Below are positions 1 to 10,863 of a stretch of DNA of 64,000 nucleotides, one piece after another. Within the stretch, counting starts at the first letter, position 1. Every line of letters starts with the position of its first letter. Where the stretch lies: contig OX419760.1 of assembly GCA_948567375.1 (NCBI GenBank), positions 12,896,001 to 12,960,000 on the forward strand, read 5' to 3'. This DNA comes from Lunularia cruciata (lineage: Eukaryota; Streptophyta; Marchantiopsida; Lunulariales; Lunulariaceae). Under the pieces are notes generated by a model that did no database searches, was not told the origin of the DNA, and saw only the letters and a list, made by a program, of their open reading frames with translations. Both the position numbers and the translations under genes were made by a program.

Positions 1-754
1 TCCTATTGATGTTTTGGAAGGTAGGAAGATCAAAGTGAATAGGTAAGGTAGACTCAATACCATATACCAATTGAAATGCATAATATCTGGTGGAAGTCTT
101 CATGGTTGTCCTATACTCCCACAAAACTGCATGAATCCTCTTATCTCAATGATGTTTAGCCCTCTCCATTTCTGCATCATTGGCCAACATCATGCACAAA
201 GTTTGATTGGTTCTCTCTGCCAAGCCATTGGAATTTGGCTTATAGGATGTGGTTACACTATGTGTGATAGGGAAATGTCATAGCATGGCTGTAGTGATGA
301 TTCTTGTAAACTCTCCTCCTCTGTCTGAAATTGACTCCAAAGAGCATCCAAACCTAGTGATATTGTGTTCATAAAGAAATCTACCAACTACATTTTCATT
401 CTTGCTCCTCAATGGTCTAGCCTCAACCCACTTGGTAAGGTAATCAGTAACTACCATAATGTACCAATTGTTCCTTGGGGTTCTATTGAGAGGACCTACA
501 AAATTAATTCCCCACTTCTCAAGGTGTCCTAGCAATGGAATTGTTCTAAGTGGTGGAGTGGAAGTAGACTTTCTAGCAAAAGCTTGAAAAACATGACAAG
601 TTTTGCAATAATCAAGATTATCCTTGAAAATCCTTCTCTTATGGTAACCTGCATCTAGAATCTTGAAAGCAATCACCTTTCCTGCAAAGTGTTCTCCACA
701 CAATAAACCTTCATGAAACTCCTTTATGAGTAGGATACACTCTTCCTTACCCAC
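1..754 (-). pseudogene. E1 integrase core and C-terminal part
   Basis: Integrase would insert element cDNA into host DNA. Translated pieces, 754 down to 1, show the end of the zinc region (CKTCHVFQ), the core start WGINFVGPLNRTP, the second acidic motif ISDRGGEF, the third acidic motif NGLAERTNQ and then the gypsy tail motif FQLVYGIESTLP. In this family the first motif normally reads WG-D-F-V-G-P; here Asp is replaced by Asn, so the catalytic triad is incomplete. Frame changes near 280 and 100 break it further. The N-terminal zinc histidines are only partly seen. Confidence 0.85.
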
Positions 755-989
755 TGCTCTTTGAAGTAGACCATTTGCTCCTTAGTAAAAAGAATATCCT
801 CCACCATTGTGTAAGGTCTAGATCTTGCTGCAAGGGCCTTCCTCTCCCTAGCATGCATCCCTTCTGGACAGTTACCTCTTGTCACAAAATTCACAATCTC
901 CTTATACTCCATTGGAACTTCTTGAGTGATTGAGATTATCATGAGCTCCTCATTTGGGAAGGAATCATCCACTGGATCATCTCCATCAT

Positions 990-1475
990 GATCATAGGCC
1001 CTAGATAACAAATAAGCATTTTCATGTTTCTTTCTTGGCCTATCCTCAATGGTGTAGTCATACTTAGACAAGAGTATCATCCACCTTGCTAACCTCCCTT
1101 CCATATTAGGCTTGTTGAAGATGTACTTCAAAGCCTTTTGATCTATGATAATTATGGCTTTCCCTCCAATCAAGTAGTATCTAAACTTCTTGAGATCAAA
1201 GATCAATGCCAACCCTTCTCTTTTTGTGATAGAGTAGTTCTTTTCTGCTGAAACCATCTGCCTACTAGCATAAGCTATTGGATGATCATGCCCATCTTGG
1301 TCTAATTGACTAAGAGTCAATCTGATAGTTACATAAGAAGCATCAGTGTAGAGGATGAAAGACTTACTCCAATTAGGTTTAGCAAGAATTGGAGCTACAA
1401 TAAGGGATTGCTTGAGCTCCTCAAAAGCTTTGAGAGCCTCCTTGTCTTCCAAAATGACCATCTAATCTACATCCT
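990..1475 (-). pseudogene. E1 RNase H domain
   Basis: RNase H removes the RNA strand during reverse transcription. The minus-strand translation gives FILYTDASYVTIRLTLSQLD, then HPIAYASRQM, then EKNYSITKREGLALIFDLKK and FRYYLIGGKAIIII, the usual gypsy RNase H string. The first catalytic Asp (YTDAS) is present; the position after the REGLAL helix is intact in shape. It follows RT with one frame change near 1,462. The homologous segment in E2 is rearranged (17,590-18,060). Confidence 0.85.
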
Positions 1476-2340
1476 TCTTTATGTAGATGGTCAATGCATA
1501 AGCCTTGTTGGAAAATGAGAAGATGAACCTCTTATAGTACCCAACCATCCCCAAGAATTGTCGTAACTTTGTCAAGCTTGAAGGGAATAGAAGGTCTAAG
1601 ATTTTCCTGAACTTCTCAAGATCAACAGCTATTCCATCCTTGGAGATGATGTGCCCTAAAAGTAGACCTTCTTCATATCCAAAAATGTACTTCTCTGGGT
1701 TGAGTGATGCATTTGCCTCATCCAAGCATTGAAAGACCTTGATTAGGTGCTCAAAGTGCTCCTCCTTGCTCCTATAGACACAAAAGTCATCAATGAAGTC
1801 TCTCACAAATTTCCCAATGAAAGATTCAAATACTTTTTCATGAACCATTGGAATGTGCTTGGAGCATTGCAAAGCCCAAAAGGCATGACCTTGAAAGCAT
1901 AAGTTCTCCAAGGTGTGCTGAATGTGGTGAGTTGTTGATGCTCTGGTGCAATCTTGATTTGGTTATACCCACTATAACCATCTCCAAAATTGTACCTCTC
2001 ATGACCTACAACCTCCTCCAAGATCTCATCAACAAAGGGCAAAGGGTATAGTCCTTCTTAGTAATAACATTAAGCTTCTTGTAATCCACACAAACCCAAA
2101 GCTTGCTATTCTTTTTCTTTTTCTTCACACAAAATCACAATGGGAGACACCCATTTCAAATTCTCCACCTCAAAGATAAATCAGGCCTCCTTGAGCTTAT
2201 CAATCTCCTCCTTCACCACCAAAGATATTGGTGGGCTAATGCAATGTTGCTTTTGGCGGACTGATCTTGCATGTGACTCCACCTCAATCTTTTGCTCCTC
2301 CAAGGTGACTTCTTTTAGATCCATGTAGCTGAAAGCAAAC
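1476..2340 (-). pseudogene. E1 reverse transcriptase
   Basis: Copies element RNA into DNA. Reading leftward on the minus strand: the lead-in KEEIDKLKEA, then PLPFVDEILEEVVGHERYNF, GDGYSGYNQIKIAPEHQ, TPWRTYAFKVMPFGLCNAPS and IDDFCVYRSKEEHFEHLIKV. The catalytic Asp of GDGYSGYNQI and the IDD box are present, so the fold motifs survive although at least two frameshifts (about 2,050-2,140 and about 1,805) and stops separate them. The FxDDFxVY form of the box is typical of OTA-type gypsy elements. Confidence 0.87.
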
Positions 2341-2639
2341 ACATGGGTGAACTTGCAGAAAATCTCCTCAAATCTAACCTTCTCCTCCATGGTAACATTT
2401 GGACCATACTTGAGAGTAGATAACCTCCTTTCTATCTCCTCAAATGTCAATTTTGAATTTTTTGGGTCCTTCAAAACCTTTGGCTTAGGTGCAAAATCCA
2501 TAGCACAAAAGGGATGCACATCTAAATCAGATTCAAATTCATCCTCCTTTGTGGAAGTATACTCTTCCATGCTTGTGTCCACACCTGAAGCTCCTTCTTT
2601 TGAATCTGATTCCCACCAATCAGAAGATGGTGTATCTGA

Positions 2640-3422
2640 ATGTGAAGTGTTGGTGGTGTTAGTCATAAGAACTGTGACTTTATGGTTTGATGGCCCAATC
2701 CTCAAGTACCCCTTATTCCATTGATCATTTGTGCGTGCTGCTCTCAACCATGGCCTCCCAAGAAGAAAGTCATAGCTTGAATCCTTCAAGACTTGGAAAG
2801 TCATGAGATTTTGAACTCCCATAACTAAAACGATCACCTTATCCATCACCCCTACTAGTTGAACTTGTTTCTTGTTTTCCATGCTCACCATAAATGTTGA
2901 AGGTCTAGAGGGTATCATACACAACTTCTTCATCAACCTTTTTGACATGGCACTCACTACTTATCCTCCATCAAGCAATGCATCCTTGATATTGTGACCA
3001 TTCACTCTCACATCAATCTTGGATGCATCTTCACAAGCCTCCCATGGTGTTGGTTTAGCATCCACCACCCCCATTGATATTGGAGCTTTTGCCTTTTTCT
3101 TCCTCTTGTTCCTTGAAGAACTCAAACCACCTCTTAGCTCCTTTCTCAAAGTAGGATTCAAAGCAATCAATTGGCCTACTATGATGTTAGCCTTGTGACT
3201 ACCAACATCCTCCAAGACATTGTAGTTCCATTCTTGCTTTGATATCAAGAAGTCCTCCATCCCCAACTTCTTTCTTGGAGTCTTTGTTGTTGATGGTGTT
3301 GAAGTGCTTATGTGAGTGCTCCTAGTAGGCGTAGGAGTATCTTGGCTAGGAGTAAATCCTTGAGAAGAGTGCACATCCTTTGCAAAATGAGCTCTCTTCT
3401 TCTCTTGTGCCAAACAATCCAA
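2640..3422 (-). pseudogene. E1 gag-pro linker and aspartic protease
   Basis: The protease would cut the gag-pol polyprotein. A 3,422-2,961 reading frame has a Ser/Thr/Pro-rich stretch, a basic tract (RNKRKKKAK) and then VNGHNIKDALLDGG; the next frame continues to YDFLLGRPWLRAA. ALLDGG occupies the protease active-site position (usually D-S/T-G), and LLGRPWL matches the conserved I/L-L-G-x-x-W-L segment. A stop lies directly after DGG. E2 has the same arrangement at 19,232-19,600. Confidence 0.78.
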
Positions 3423-3589
3423 ATGAAGACCTTTGGAGTTTGAGCACTCTTCCTATGCATAATTGCTCTCAACCATATTTATGGATGTTATATCCTTACC
3501 TTTGTTTGGATTTGGAGCCACTTGGGTTTCACTTCTTCCCTCTTTCTCTCTATTGGCTCCTTCATAACCCCTTCCTCCATGGTAAGTGG

Positions 3590-4484
3590 AATTTAGGCAA
3601 CTCTTTTGGATATGGCCTCTTCCTCCACAACCAAAATAATTTCTATCATTGAAATTGTTAGCTGGCTGGCCTCCTTTATATCAATAGTTTCTATAACTCC
3701 TAGGTCCTCTCCCTAAATTCTGATCCACCTCTCTCTTCTCCCATAGTTGCACTACATTGATCTTGAGATTTGCAAGTTGTTCAGTGATGGTTTGAAGTGG
3801 ATCCTTTGGTAAGGGTGCAAGAACTGGAGCAACTATTACTTGTGGTGCAACCCTTGTCAGCAAAATATTAGAAGTTTCACCATACTTGTAACCTTGAGGA
3901 GGATGCACAACCTCCTTCACCACCAAATCACTCTCATCCCCTTCCAAACTCTCCCCCATACGAATTGCAATCTTGATAGCTTCAACCTTGGAAGAAGGTT
4001 TCTCCTATCTCACCTTGCTTCTAATTTGTGGTCTCAACCCTCCCAAAAAATTCTTGGTGAGCATGGCCCCTATGCCAATCATAGTAGTCTCCACATCATC
4101 CCCACCCTTCCTCAATACTATGTGGAATCTGGACTCTAAATTTTCCATTCTTTCTACATAGACTCTCACTTTCTCTCCATCTCCTTGCTTAAGAAAGGTA
4201 ACCTCACTCATCAATCTCTCATAACTCTCATCTGGAAGAAAATTCTCAATGAGTGCTGAAGTCAAACTCTCTCAAGACTCTTCTTGCCCATCCCTCCTCT
4301 CTCTCTCTCTTTTGGTATTTTGACTCGTACCATGTAAGTGCTGCATCCTCAAGAAATTTGGTAATAATGAGGCCCACTCATTCTTCCTCCTCCCATTGTT
4401 TCCTATGAAAAATCTCTTGAAGTCTCTCACAAAGGCCTCCACATCTTCTCCATCCTTGCCAAAGAAAACCGGAAGTTTCTTCAT
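3590..4484 (-). pseudogene. E1 gag (capsid and zinc knuckle)
   Basis: Gag would form the virus-like particle. Pieces include KLPVFFGKDGEDVEAFVRDF, SYERLMSEVTFLKQGDGEKV, VYVERMENLE and FLGGLRPQIRSKV, the helical retrotransposon-gag pattern. A zinc knuckle near 3,600-3,650 reads YFGCGGRGHIQKSC, so the first Cys of C-x2-C-x4-H-x4-C is Tyr. Frameshifts occur at about 4,268 and 3,965. No intact start is claimed; the first Met seen is at 4,484. Confidence 0.8.
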
Positions 4485-6022
4485 CTTAACCCCTCATTAT
4501 CTTTCTTTTCACTTGATTTTTCTTTTTCTTTTTTCTTTTCTCTCACTCTATAACTAATAGAGTATGGACATGATTAACACCATTTGAGATAATCCACCCT
4601 AGGTAACACAAAAGGTTTAGGTTATGCCAAGATTTCTATAGCAACATCAAATCATAGAGTGCATATTAATCAAACCCTCACGGATAGTTTATCCATAAGT
4701 TGAAAGATTATCTCCATCACTAATCTTGAGAACTAACTGTTGAAGGTGGTAGTATTTCTATAGTTGTTCTAAGACTCTCTCCAAGATCCTTAACCCAAGT
4801 CTTCAAAACTGCTTTTACTCCACTACACTCATATCCTTTTGGAACTCCTTCCACTCCACAAAACTCACACAACTCCTTGGTCTTAGATCTTCTCCCTCCC
4901 AATCTTGGTGAAGAAGGTCCAACATGCAAACCCAAGTTAAGGAATCCTCTCCTTCAATCTCTTGCTCCCAAAGGTCAATGGATATGAACTTGCCTTATGT
5001 CTCTTCTTTTCCACATAGAAAGCACTTAGACTCACTCTTTCCTCCAAGTCGTGTAGGTTTTTGGATCCTCTCAACACTCTCTTCAAATTCTATTGTAAAC
5101 TCTCTTTTCTTCAAATCCACCCCTACAATCATCTCAAACCCTTGGGGATTCTTGCATAGTCTCAATTTCCACTCTTGATGACCCTCCATGTTCCCAAGAT
5201 GAATCTAAACACTCAAACATGCCTTTTGTTGCTCTCAAACTCCTCATGCATGAGATCTTTACTCTACAAAATTGACCCTTCCTCACAATGTCACTCAAAT
5301 CCCTCAACTGGTATGTCAAAGTCCTCTGAAATTTGTCACACATGATCAAAACTCCAAGGTGTCTCTTTTTGAAAAATTTCAAGTCTTTTCATTTAGCCAT
5401 TTGGCCTAGAGACCTTTCTATTCAGCACACATATTTTAGATTTGGTCTGAAAACCACCCCCTTCAATTTAAAAACTCATTACTCCTTGCGCAAGAATGAT
5501 CTCTCTCTTATTTTTTTGTCAGCAAGTAGGATACAATACACTGAATTTTCTTGGAAATTTTAAGGACAATCCACTAAAAATTGAAGAAATGGTAGATTCT
5601 GTACACGTTTCCATAGAGCATGCAGTTACAGGAGCAATTTACCTTATCAACTTAAAAAAATTATATTCCAATGCGTATAATAGCTTTTACAATAATTTCA
5701 AGTGTTATAACTGGTAGATAACCCAAGCTAACATGTGTAGAATTTTCAAGTCCAGATCTCAAATTTGAGATTTTGCCCAAAATCACCTTAATTCCCAAAA
5801 TTTGCAATCCACCTCACATAATCTCTCCAAATCCTCTCAAGTGTACAAGACGTACAAAATCACCTCAAAGACATCATAATGAACTACAAGGTATAAAAAT
5901 GGGTCCAAGTTCTCTAACATAAGTTCAACACTCTTCCCCTAATGTTCTCTCCAAGTGAGCTCTCATAGACTCTTTTTGTCTAATATAGAATTATACGTGG
6001 AACATTATCTTGCCTTATAGAG
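4485..6022 (-). other. E1 leader with a decayed ORF upstream of gag
   Basis: This is the untranslated leader between primer site and gag. Minus-strand frames at 5,382-4,720 are partly coherent and contain a CFLCGKEE stretch (about 5,000) and KELCEFCGVEGVPKGYEC (about 4,870), with a frame change between them. The same segment is recognisable in the E2 leader (about 21,200-21,840), so it belongs to the family and is not a random ORF. I do not recognise the product; the two C-x2-C pairs suggest, weakly, a zinc-binding protein. The remainder (5,390-6,022) shows no coding sense. Confidence 0.5.
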
Positions 6023-6046
6023 AGGTCCTGGTAACGGAACCAAAAA
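6023..6046 (-). promoter_or_regulatory. E1 primer-binding site, degenerate tRNA-Asp type
   Basis: Immediately inside the LTR the minus strand reads TTTTTGGTTCCGTTACCAGG. This resembles the plant gypsy primer site T-T-G-G-C-G-C-C-G-T-T-G-C-C-G-G complementary to tRNA-Asp, with changes mostly C to T or G to A as expected of methylated, decayed DNA. The assignment is by eye; E2 has the same site at 22,460-22,483. Confidence 0.6.
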
Positions 6047-6735
6047 TGTAAGCCAGCGTGTTTCTCACTCAAGATGAACCTCTGATGGCTATGGTAGTGC
6101 ACCATGGACTAAGAAGGCAAGGAACCCCAACTCCATCATACTCCTCCAAGGCTAACACTCCAAGACTCAAGACATTGCTCACTAGAGAAATCAATGAGAG
6201 AGAGATAGTTGCAAATGAAAGGATGATAAGTACCTTCTCACCTCTAGTTTATATACTTTTGAAATAAATACGCCCCAAAGTTACTAATCATTGGAGTAAC
6301 TCAAGTTACTAGGCTAAAAGTCAAGTAAAGTCAAAAAGTATAAAGGAATATCCATTGACATGGGCATATTCCACTAAGCATGTGATCTTATCTTGACCCA
6401 ACCACTAAGTCAAGGATTCCTTCACATGGGCTATCCTTGGACTATAGAAGAATCCAAAACAAAAAGGCTTGTGGGCCCAAGAGTTCTCAACTCGTTCCTC
6501 AAAGCCAAACACCTAGGAATAATACCAAGTTAATATACTAGAATCCAAAATAGTGGTGCTCATCTTTTCTACTTCCTCTAAAATAAGGTATCCTCTATCT
6601 TAGCTATGACTAAATTTAGCTAATCATGACTAATGTAGAACCATCATTTATCTTTATATAAATATTATCTTTCAAGTATTTATAATACCAAGCTAAATAT
6701 CATAATACCACAGACATGCACTAATGGATGTTATA
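6047..6735 (-). repeat. 5' LTR of E1
   Basis: A 689-bp LTR, homologous over its length to the solo LTR 7,284-7,977 and to 6,933-8,318, 16,528-17,156 and 22,484-23,099. On the minus strand it starts TATAACATCC (TG mutated to TA) and ends GGCTTACA just before the primer site. A TATA-like stretch (TATATAAAC on the minus strand) lies near 6,247-6,257. Confidence 0.85.
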
Positions 6736-6932
6736 GTACAATATCATCTCAAACACATCATAATGAACTACATGGTATACAAATGGGTCCAAGTTCTCTA
6801 ACATAAGTTCAACCCTCTCCTCCCCTAATGTTCTTTCCAAGTGAGCTCTTATAGCCTCTTTCTGTCTAATATAGAATTATACGCGGTACATTATCTTGCC
6901 TTCTAGAGAGATCTTAAAAATGGAACCAAAAA
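6736..6932 (-). repeat. Leader and primer-site fragment of E1b
   Basis: Homologous to 5,857-6,046, including the primer site just left of 6,933. It begins GTACAATATCATCTC where the intact leader has GTACAAAATCACCTC, which marks the point where E1 appears to have landed inside E1b. Confidence 0.75.
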
Positions 6933-7283
6933 TGTGAGTCGGCCAATCTCTCACTCAAGATGAACGTCCTATGGCTATTATGGTAGCACACCATGGACTA
7001 AGAAGGCATAGAACCTCAATTCCATCACACTTCTCCAAGGCTAACACTCCAAGATTCAAACCATTGCTCACTAGAGAACTCAATAAAAGAGAGATAGTGG
7101 CAAATGAAAGGATGATGAGTAATTCCTACTCCTAGTTTATATATTTGTGAAATAATTATGCACCAAAGTTACTAGTTATTAGAGTAACTCAAGTTACTAG
7201 GTTAAAGTCAAATAAAGTCAAAAGTCTAAAAGAATATCCATACTCATGGAGTATTCTCCTATGCACATAGTCTTATCTTGACC

Positions 7284-7977
7284 TGTAACACCTATTTGTG
7301 CATGTGTGTGGTATTGTGATATTTAGCTTGGTATTACAAGTACTAAAGAGATATTATTTATATAGAGATAAAAGATGGTTCTATATTAGTCATGGTTAGC
7401 TAAAGTTTGTCATAGCTAAGATAGATGGGACCTTACTTTAGAGGAAGTAGAAAAGATGAGCACCACTATTTTGGATTTTAGTGTGTTGACTTGGTATTAT
7501 TCCTAGGTGTTTGGCTTTGAGGAAAGAGTTGAGAACTCTTGGGCCCGCAAGCCTTTTTGTTTTGGATTCTTCTTTATTCCAAGGATAGCCCATGTGAATG
7601 AATCCTTGACTTAGTGGTTGGGTCAAGATAAGACCACATGCTTAGGGAAATATGCCCATGTGAATGGATATTCCTTTCTACTTTTTGACTTTACTTGACT
7701 TTTAGTCTAGTAACTTGAGTTACTACGGTAATTAGTAACTTTGGTACATAACTATTTCACAAGTATATAAACAAGGGGTGAGGAGATACTCATCATCCTT
7801 TCATTTACAATTATCTCTCTTTCTCTTTGAGTTCTCTAGTGAGCAATGTCTTGAGTCTTGGAGTGTTAGCCTTGAAGGAGTATGATGGAGTTGGGGTTCC
7901 TTGCCTTCTTAGTCCATGGTGCATTACCATAATAGCCATCAGAGGTTCATCTTGAGTGAGAGACAGGCCGGCTCACA
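7284..7977 (+). repeat. Solo LTR of the E1 family with 4-bp target duplication
   Basis: A 694-bp unit from TGTAACACC to GGCTCACA in plus orientation, flanked by GACC at 7,280-7,283 and 7,978-7,981. The empty site is seen in the E1 LTR as CTTGACCCAACC. There is no internal region, so two LTRs recombined and left one. Confidence 0.92.
7764..7771 (+). promoter_or_regulatory. TATA-like box of the solo LTR
   Basis: TATATAAA inside the LTR, about 210 bp before its 3' end; the other LTRs of the family carry the same box. It is the likely U3/R core promoter element, by position only. Confidence 0.45.
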
Positions 7978-8318
7978 GACCCAACCACTAAGTCAAGGAT
8001 TCTTTCTATATAGGCTATCCTTGGACTATAAAAGAATATGAAACAAAAGGGCTCATGGGTCCAAGAGTTTTCAATTCTTTCCTCAAAGCCAAACACCTAG
8101 GAATAATACCAAGCCATTACACTAAAATCCAAAATAGTGGTGCTCATTTTTTTCACCTCCTCTAAATTAAGGTCCCCTCTATCTTAGCTATGACTAACTT
8201 TAGCTAATTATGACTAATGTAGAACCATCATATATCTATATATAAATAATATCTTAAAGTACTTATAATACAAAACTAAATATTACAAAATTAGATACAT
8301 GCACAAATATGTGTTACA

Positions 8319-9760
8319 ATTTGAAGTTTGTCTATCTCCTTTGGTGAGAGCCTATAGATTGGTCTACTCACTCGAGTTCTTCTTGGAAATAACTCAATCT
8401 TGAATGGTACACCACCATTGGAGGGTAATCCCTTTGGCAAATCATCTTAAAGTACATTTGAAAATTCTTAGACTATTTGATCAACCATTGTTTGATGAGG
8501 TTTTTGGTCCTCTTTAGATCCTCTATGCATAATTGGCTTGATCCACGCCAGAAAAATAGAGTTATCTTCCTCCAAAGCTTGCTCTATGGCACTTTTTTGA
8601 TAAACTTTCCATCTTGGGACTTATCTTCTTCCAAAGCTTGCTCTATGGCACTTACTCTGACAAACTTCCCATCTTGGGATTGACTATTCTTAGATGTCTT
8701 ACTCAAAGGTACCAAATAACCTAATTTGAAATTCCTACCTTGGTGTTGTTCTCGAATTTATTGTCAGTTCCAATCAAATTGAACCTGTGGTGTTCAAGCC
8801 AAGGTAGACCTAGAATGACATCATAGTGAAGAGGTGCAACTAAATACCTCATATAATCCAAATACTCCTTGCCAATCTTGAATGTAATACGATGAGAGGT
8901 ACGCAATGTAGTAACCTTTCTACCATCCACCATCATCAATCTACTTCCAACTATTGGTCTAATAGGAATACTTAATTTCTTTGCTAATTTCATGGACATG
9001 CAATTTCTGAACTCCCAAAATCAACCAAAATCATACACCCATGATTAAATACCTTGCAATTGAAGTAAATTTGCATAGGCCAAGCCTTCAATCCTATTGG
9101 AACCAATTAAGTTCCCAATAGGTGGCTCAAAATCTCCTATTGGGATTCCTCATTTCACTCATCATTCCACTCCACAAACTCCATTTGGGCAATTGTCCAA
9201 GTTGCCCATTCTTGAATGGACATTCAACAATGCAATGTCCAATTTGATGACAATAAAAGCAACCACCAATTTGTCACAATCTTTCTTGATCTATTTTTCC
9301 AAGTAGTATTTATTGGAGTGCATCAATCTCCACTGGTTTCAGCTCTTTTGCCCTTGTGTAATGTGTTGGTAAATTTTGTGAAGGTCAAGGTTGAGACCAA
9401 GTTGTTGCAACCAAGGAATGAAAGCGCTTAGCCAATTGTATGGCTTCCTCCAAGTGGTTTGCCTCTTTCTAGTCACTTCTAATTTTGTTTGTGACTTCAA
9501 GCCTCTCACATATTGATTTAGAGCTTCACCATCCAATATATGTAAAATTTGCATAATGATGTTTTGGAATTTGCATGATATAGCTTCTTACAAACCAATA
9601 TGCTTTAACTCTACAAACTTATCTTGTGCAGCTTGTGTGACATTTATAGCTTAGAATCACCTAATAATTGCACTCTTGAATTCTTACCATGTCAAGATTG
9701 GTACAACAAATTTCCATTCAATTTGTTCTACTCAGAACCACCACCATAGTTTTGCCGCTC
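8319..9760 (-). pseudogene. Element B gag, protease and RT start
   Basis: Frames on the minus strand show, in order, a gag piece (ALNQYVRGLKSQTKLEV, about 9,500), a zinc knuckle CFYCHQIGHCIVEC that keeps all four ligands (about 9,220-9,265), a protease region with YDVILGLPWLEHH (about 8,820), and the pre-RT stretch DLPKGLPSNGGVPFKIEL, then SRPIYRLSPKEIDKLQ at the break. This is the usual gypsy gag-pol order, with stops and frame changes. The protease active-site D-S/T-G triplet is not clearly seen. Confidence 0.8.
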
Positions 9761-10292
9761 TATCCAATTGGCTTGAAGCTCAAAGAATATGTTTCTGTTC
9801 ATCTTGAAGATTTGTAGCCTCAAATTAAAATTCACAATCAAATACAAATTTCTACTATGCCCTAGAGATTCTTGCCTTTGAATACCTTAGGTTTTTGAAA
9901 TCAGATTTTCTCTTCTCCTTCTCAAAATAAAGCTCTTTCCACATGCTCTTGTTGTTGATGGTTTTGTTTTTCTAACAATCAAGTAAGGTGCTCAATTTGT
10001 TATTGTATAGTTATGGTAACTTCAAGCATTGCTCCATGGATACTACTCTATCAAGCTATCTATAATTTATCTAAATTAAAATGTAGATGCAACACATCCA
10101 CCACTCTCCATAAGTTACAATCAGAAGTACCAAGGGTTCATTGGACAAGGTAATTGTATTCAAAAAATTCTACCCAAAGCATGAGGTGATGAACTACATG
10201 AAATGATGTTGGGTAGTACAAAGACAAAAAAAATCCCAATGGTTTGGAAAAAATGGATTTGGTGGTCCATAAATTCCATCCATGTAATTCCT
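9761..10292 (-). other. Element B 5' gag region and leader, decayed
   Basis: Lies between recognisable gag and the primer site. No reading frame longer than about 70 codons and no motif could be supported. Confidence 0.4.
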
Positions 10293-10305
10293 ACTTTGAT
10301 ACCAA
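10293..10305 (-). promoter_or_regulatory. Element B primer-binding site, tRNA-iMet type
   Basis: Minus strand reads TTGGTATCAAAGT directly after the LTR end, close to the standard plant site T-G-G-T-A-T-C-A-G-A-G-C. Confidence 0.75.
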
Positions 10306-10863
10306 TGTAAGAGATCGAGACCAAGGATAGAAATAAGAGAATAAAAGACCAAATTGGGAGATTACATGGAGACACTTGAATGAGTGAAACTCCAAATTTC
10401 TAGTATGAGCTTGGGATTTGATATTTATATAGAAACATACAAGGCTCTTGAGAAAATTCTCAAGAAGCTTCATCAAAGCCGCTTTCTTATAGTGCAAATC
10501 AAGCTAATTGAGAAGCTTCTCAAGAAGTTTCCTTCTAGAACCGTCTACTTTGGCATGCAAGCTAAGCTAGCCAAGAAGCGTCCCAAGAAGCTTCCTTCTA
10601 GAAACCACCTACTTGGCATGCAAGCTAAACTAGCCAAGAAGCTTCCCAAGAAGCTTCCTCCTATAAGTCACCACTTGAAATGCACTTGACAAGAAGCTTC
10701 CTTCTTGACTTATGCACTTGACAAGCTTCCTCCTATAAGTCACCACTTGACATGCACTTCCCAAGAAGCTTCCTAGATGCTTCTAAAATATAAAAGGCTA
10801 ATTTGGCATCTTTGCTACTTTGTTAGTCTTCATTAACTTGTTGGCAAACTCCATATTGTTACA
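10306..10863 (-). repeat. 5' LTR of element B, with internal short repeats
   Basis: Minus strand begins TGTAACAATATGG at 10,863 and ends in CTTACA at the primer site; length 558 bp. TATA-like TATATAAATA lies near 10,420-10,430. Between 10,480 and 10,780 the words AAGAAGCTTCC and TTGGCATGCAAGCTAA recur several times as an imperfect tandem array, making this part rich in AAGCTT sites. The right edge is inferred from the TGTAACA start only. Confidence 0.65.

Larger units (their letters stand above)
1..6735 (-). mobile_element. Ty3/gypsy element E1 (OTA-like), left end outside window
   Basis: Minus-strand order from right to left is LTR, primer site, leader, gag, protease, reverse transcriptase, RNase H, integrase, the standard gypsy order. 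The RT box reads FIDDFCVYRSKEEH and the integrase lacks any visible chromodomain, which with the Asp-type primer site resembles the Tat/Athila (OTA) branch rather than chromoviruses. All domains carry stops and frameshifts, so the element is dead. The 3' LTR lies beyond base 1. It appears to be inserted in the leader of a related copy (E1b), because the sequence just right of 6,735 resumes E1-type leader sequence. Confidence 0.85.
6933..8318 (-). repeat. 5' LTR of E1b, split by a solo LTR
   Basis: Two halves, 6,933-7,283 and 7,978-8,318, join to one LTR of the E1 family once the solo LTR and one copy of its target duplication are removed. The minus-strand start is TGTAACACATATTTG at 8,318 and the 3' end GACTCACA lies next to the primer site. 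Its right edge abuts the reverse transcriptase start of element B, so E1b probably inserted into B. Confidence 0.85.
8319..10863 (-). mobile_element. Gypsy element B, 5' part only
   Basis: Minus-strand order LTR (10,306-10,863), initiator-Met primer site, gag with zinc knuckle, protease, start of RT. The element stops at 8,319, right after RLSPKEIDKLQ, the segment that leads into RT; the rest is missing at the boundary with E1b. The missing 3' half would be expected beyond the left edge of the window if the nesting model is right. Confidence 0.8.

Noticed and set aside
4924-5178. Plus-strand ORFs opposite the gypsy coding regions
   Set aside because: Shadows of minus-strand element sequence with no motif of their own.
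10480-10780. Possible CRISPR-like array because of regularly recurring AAGAAGCTTCC words
   Set aside because: Repeats are imperfect, spacing is irregular, and they lie inside a plant LTR.
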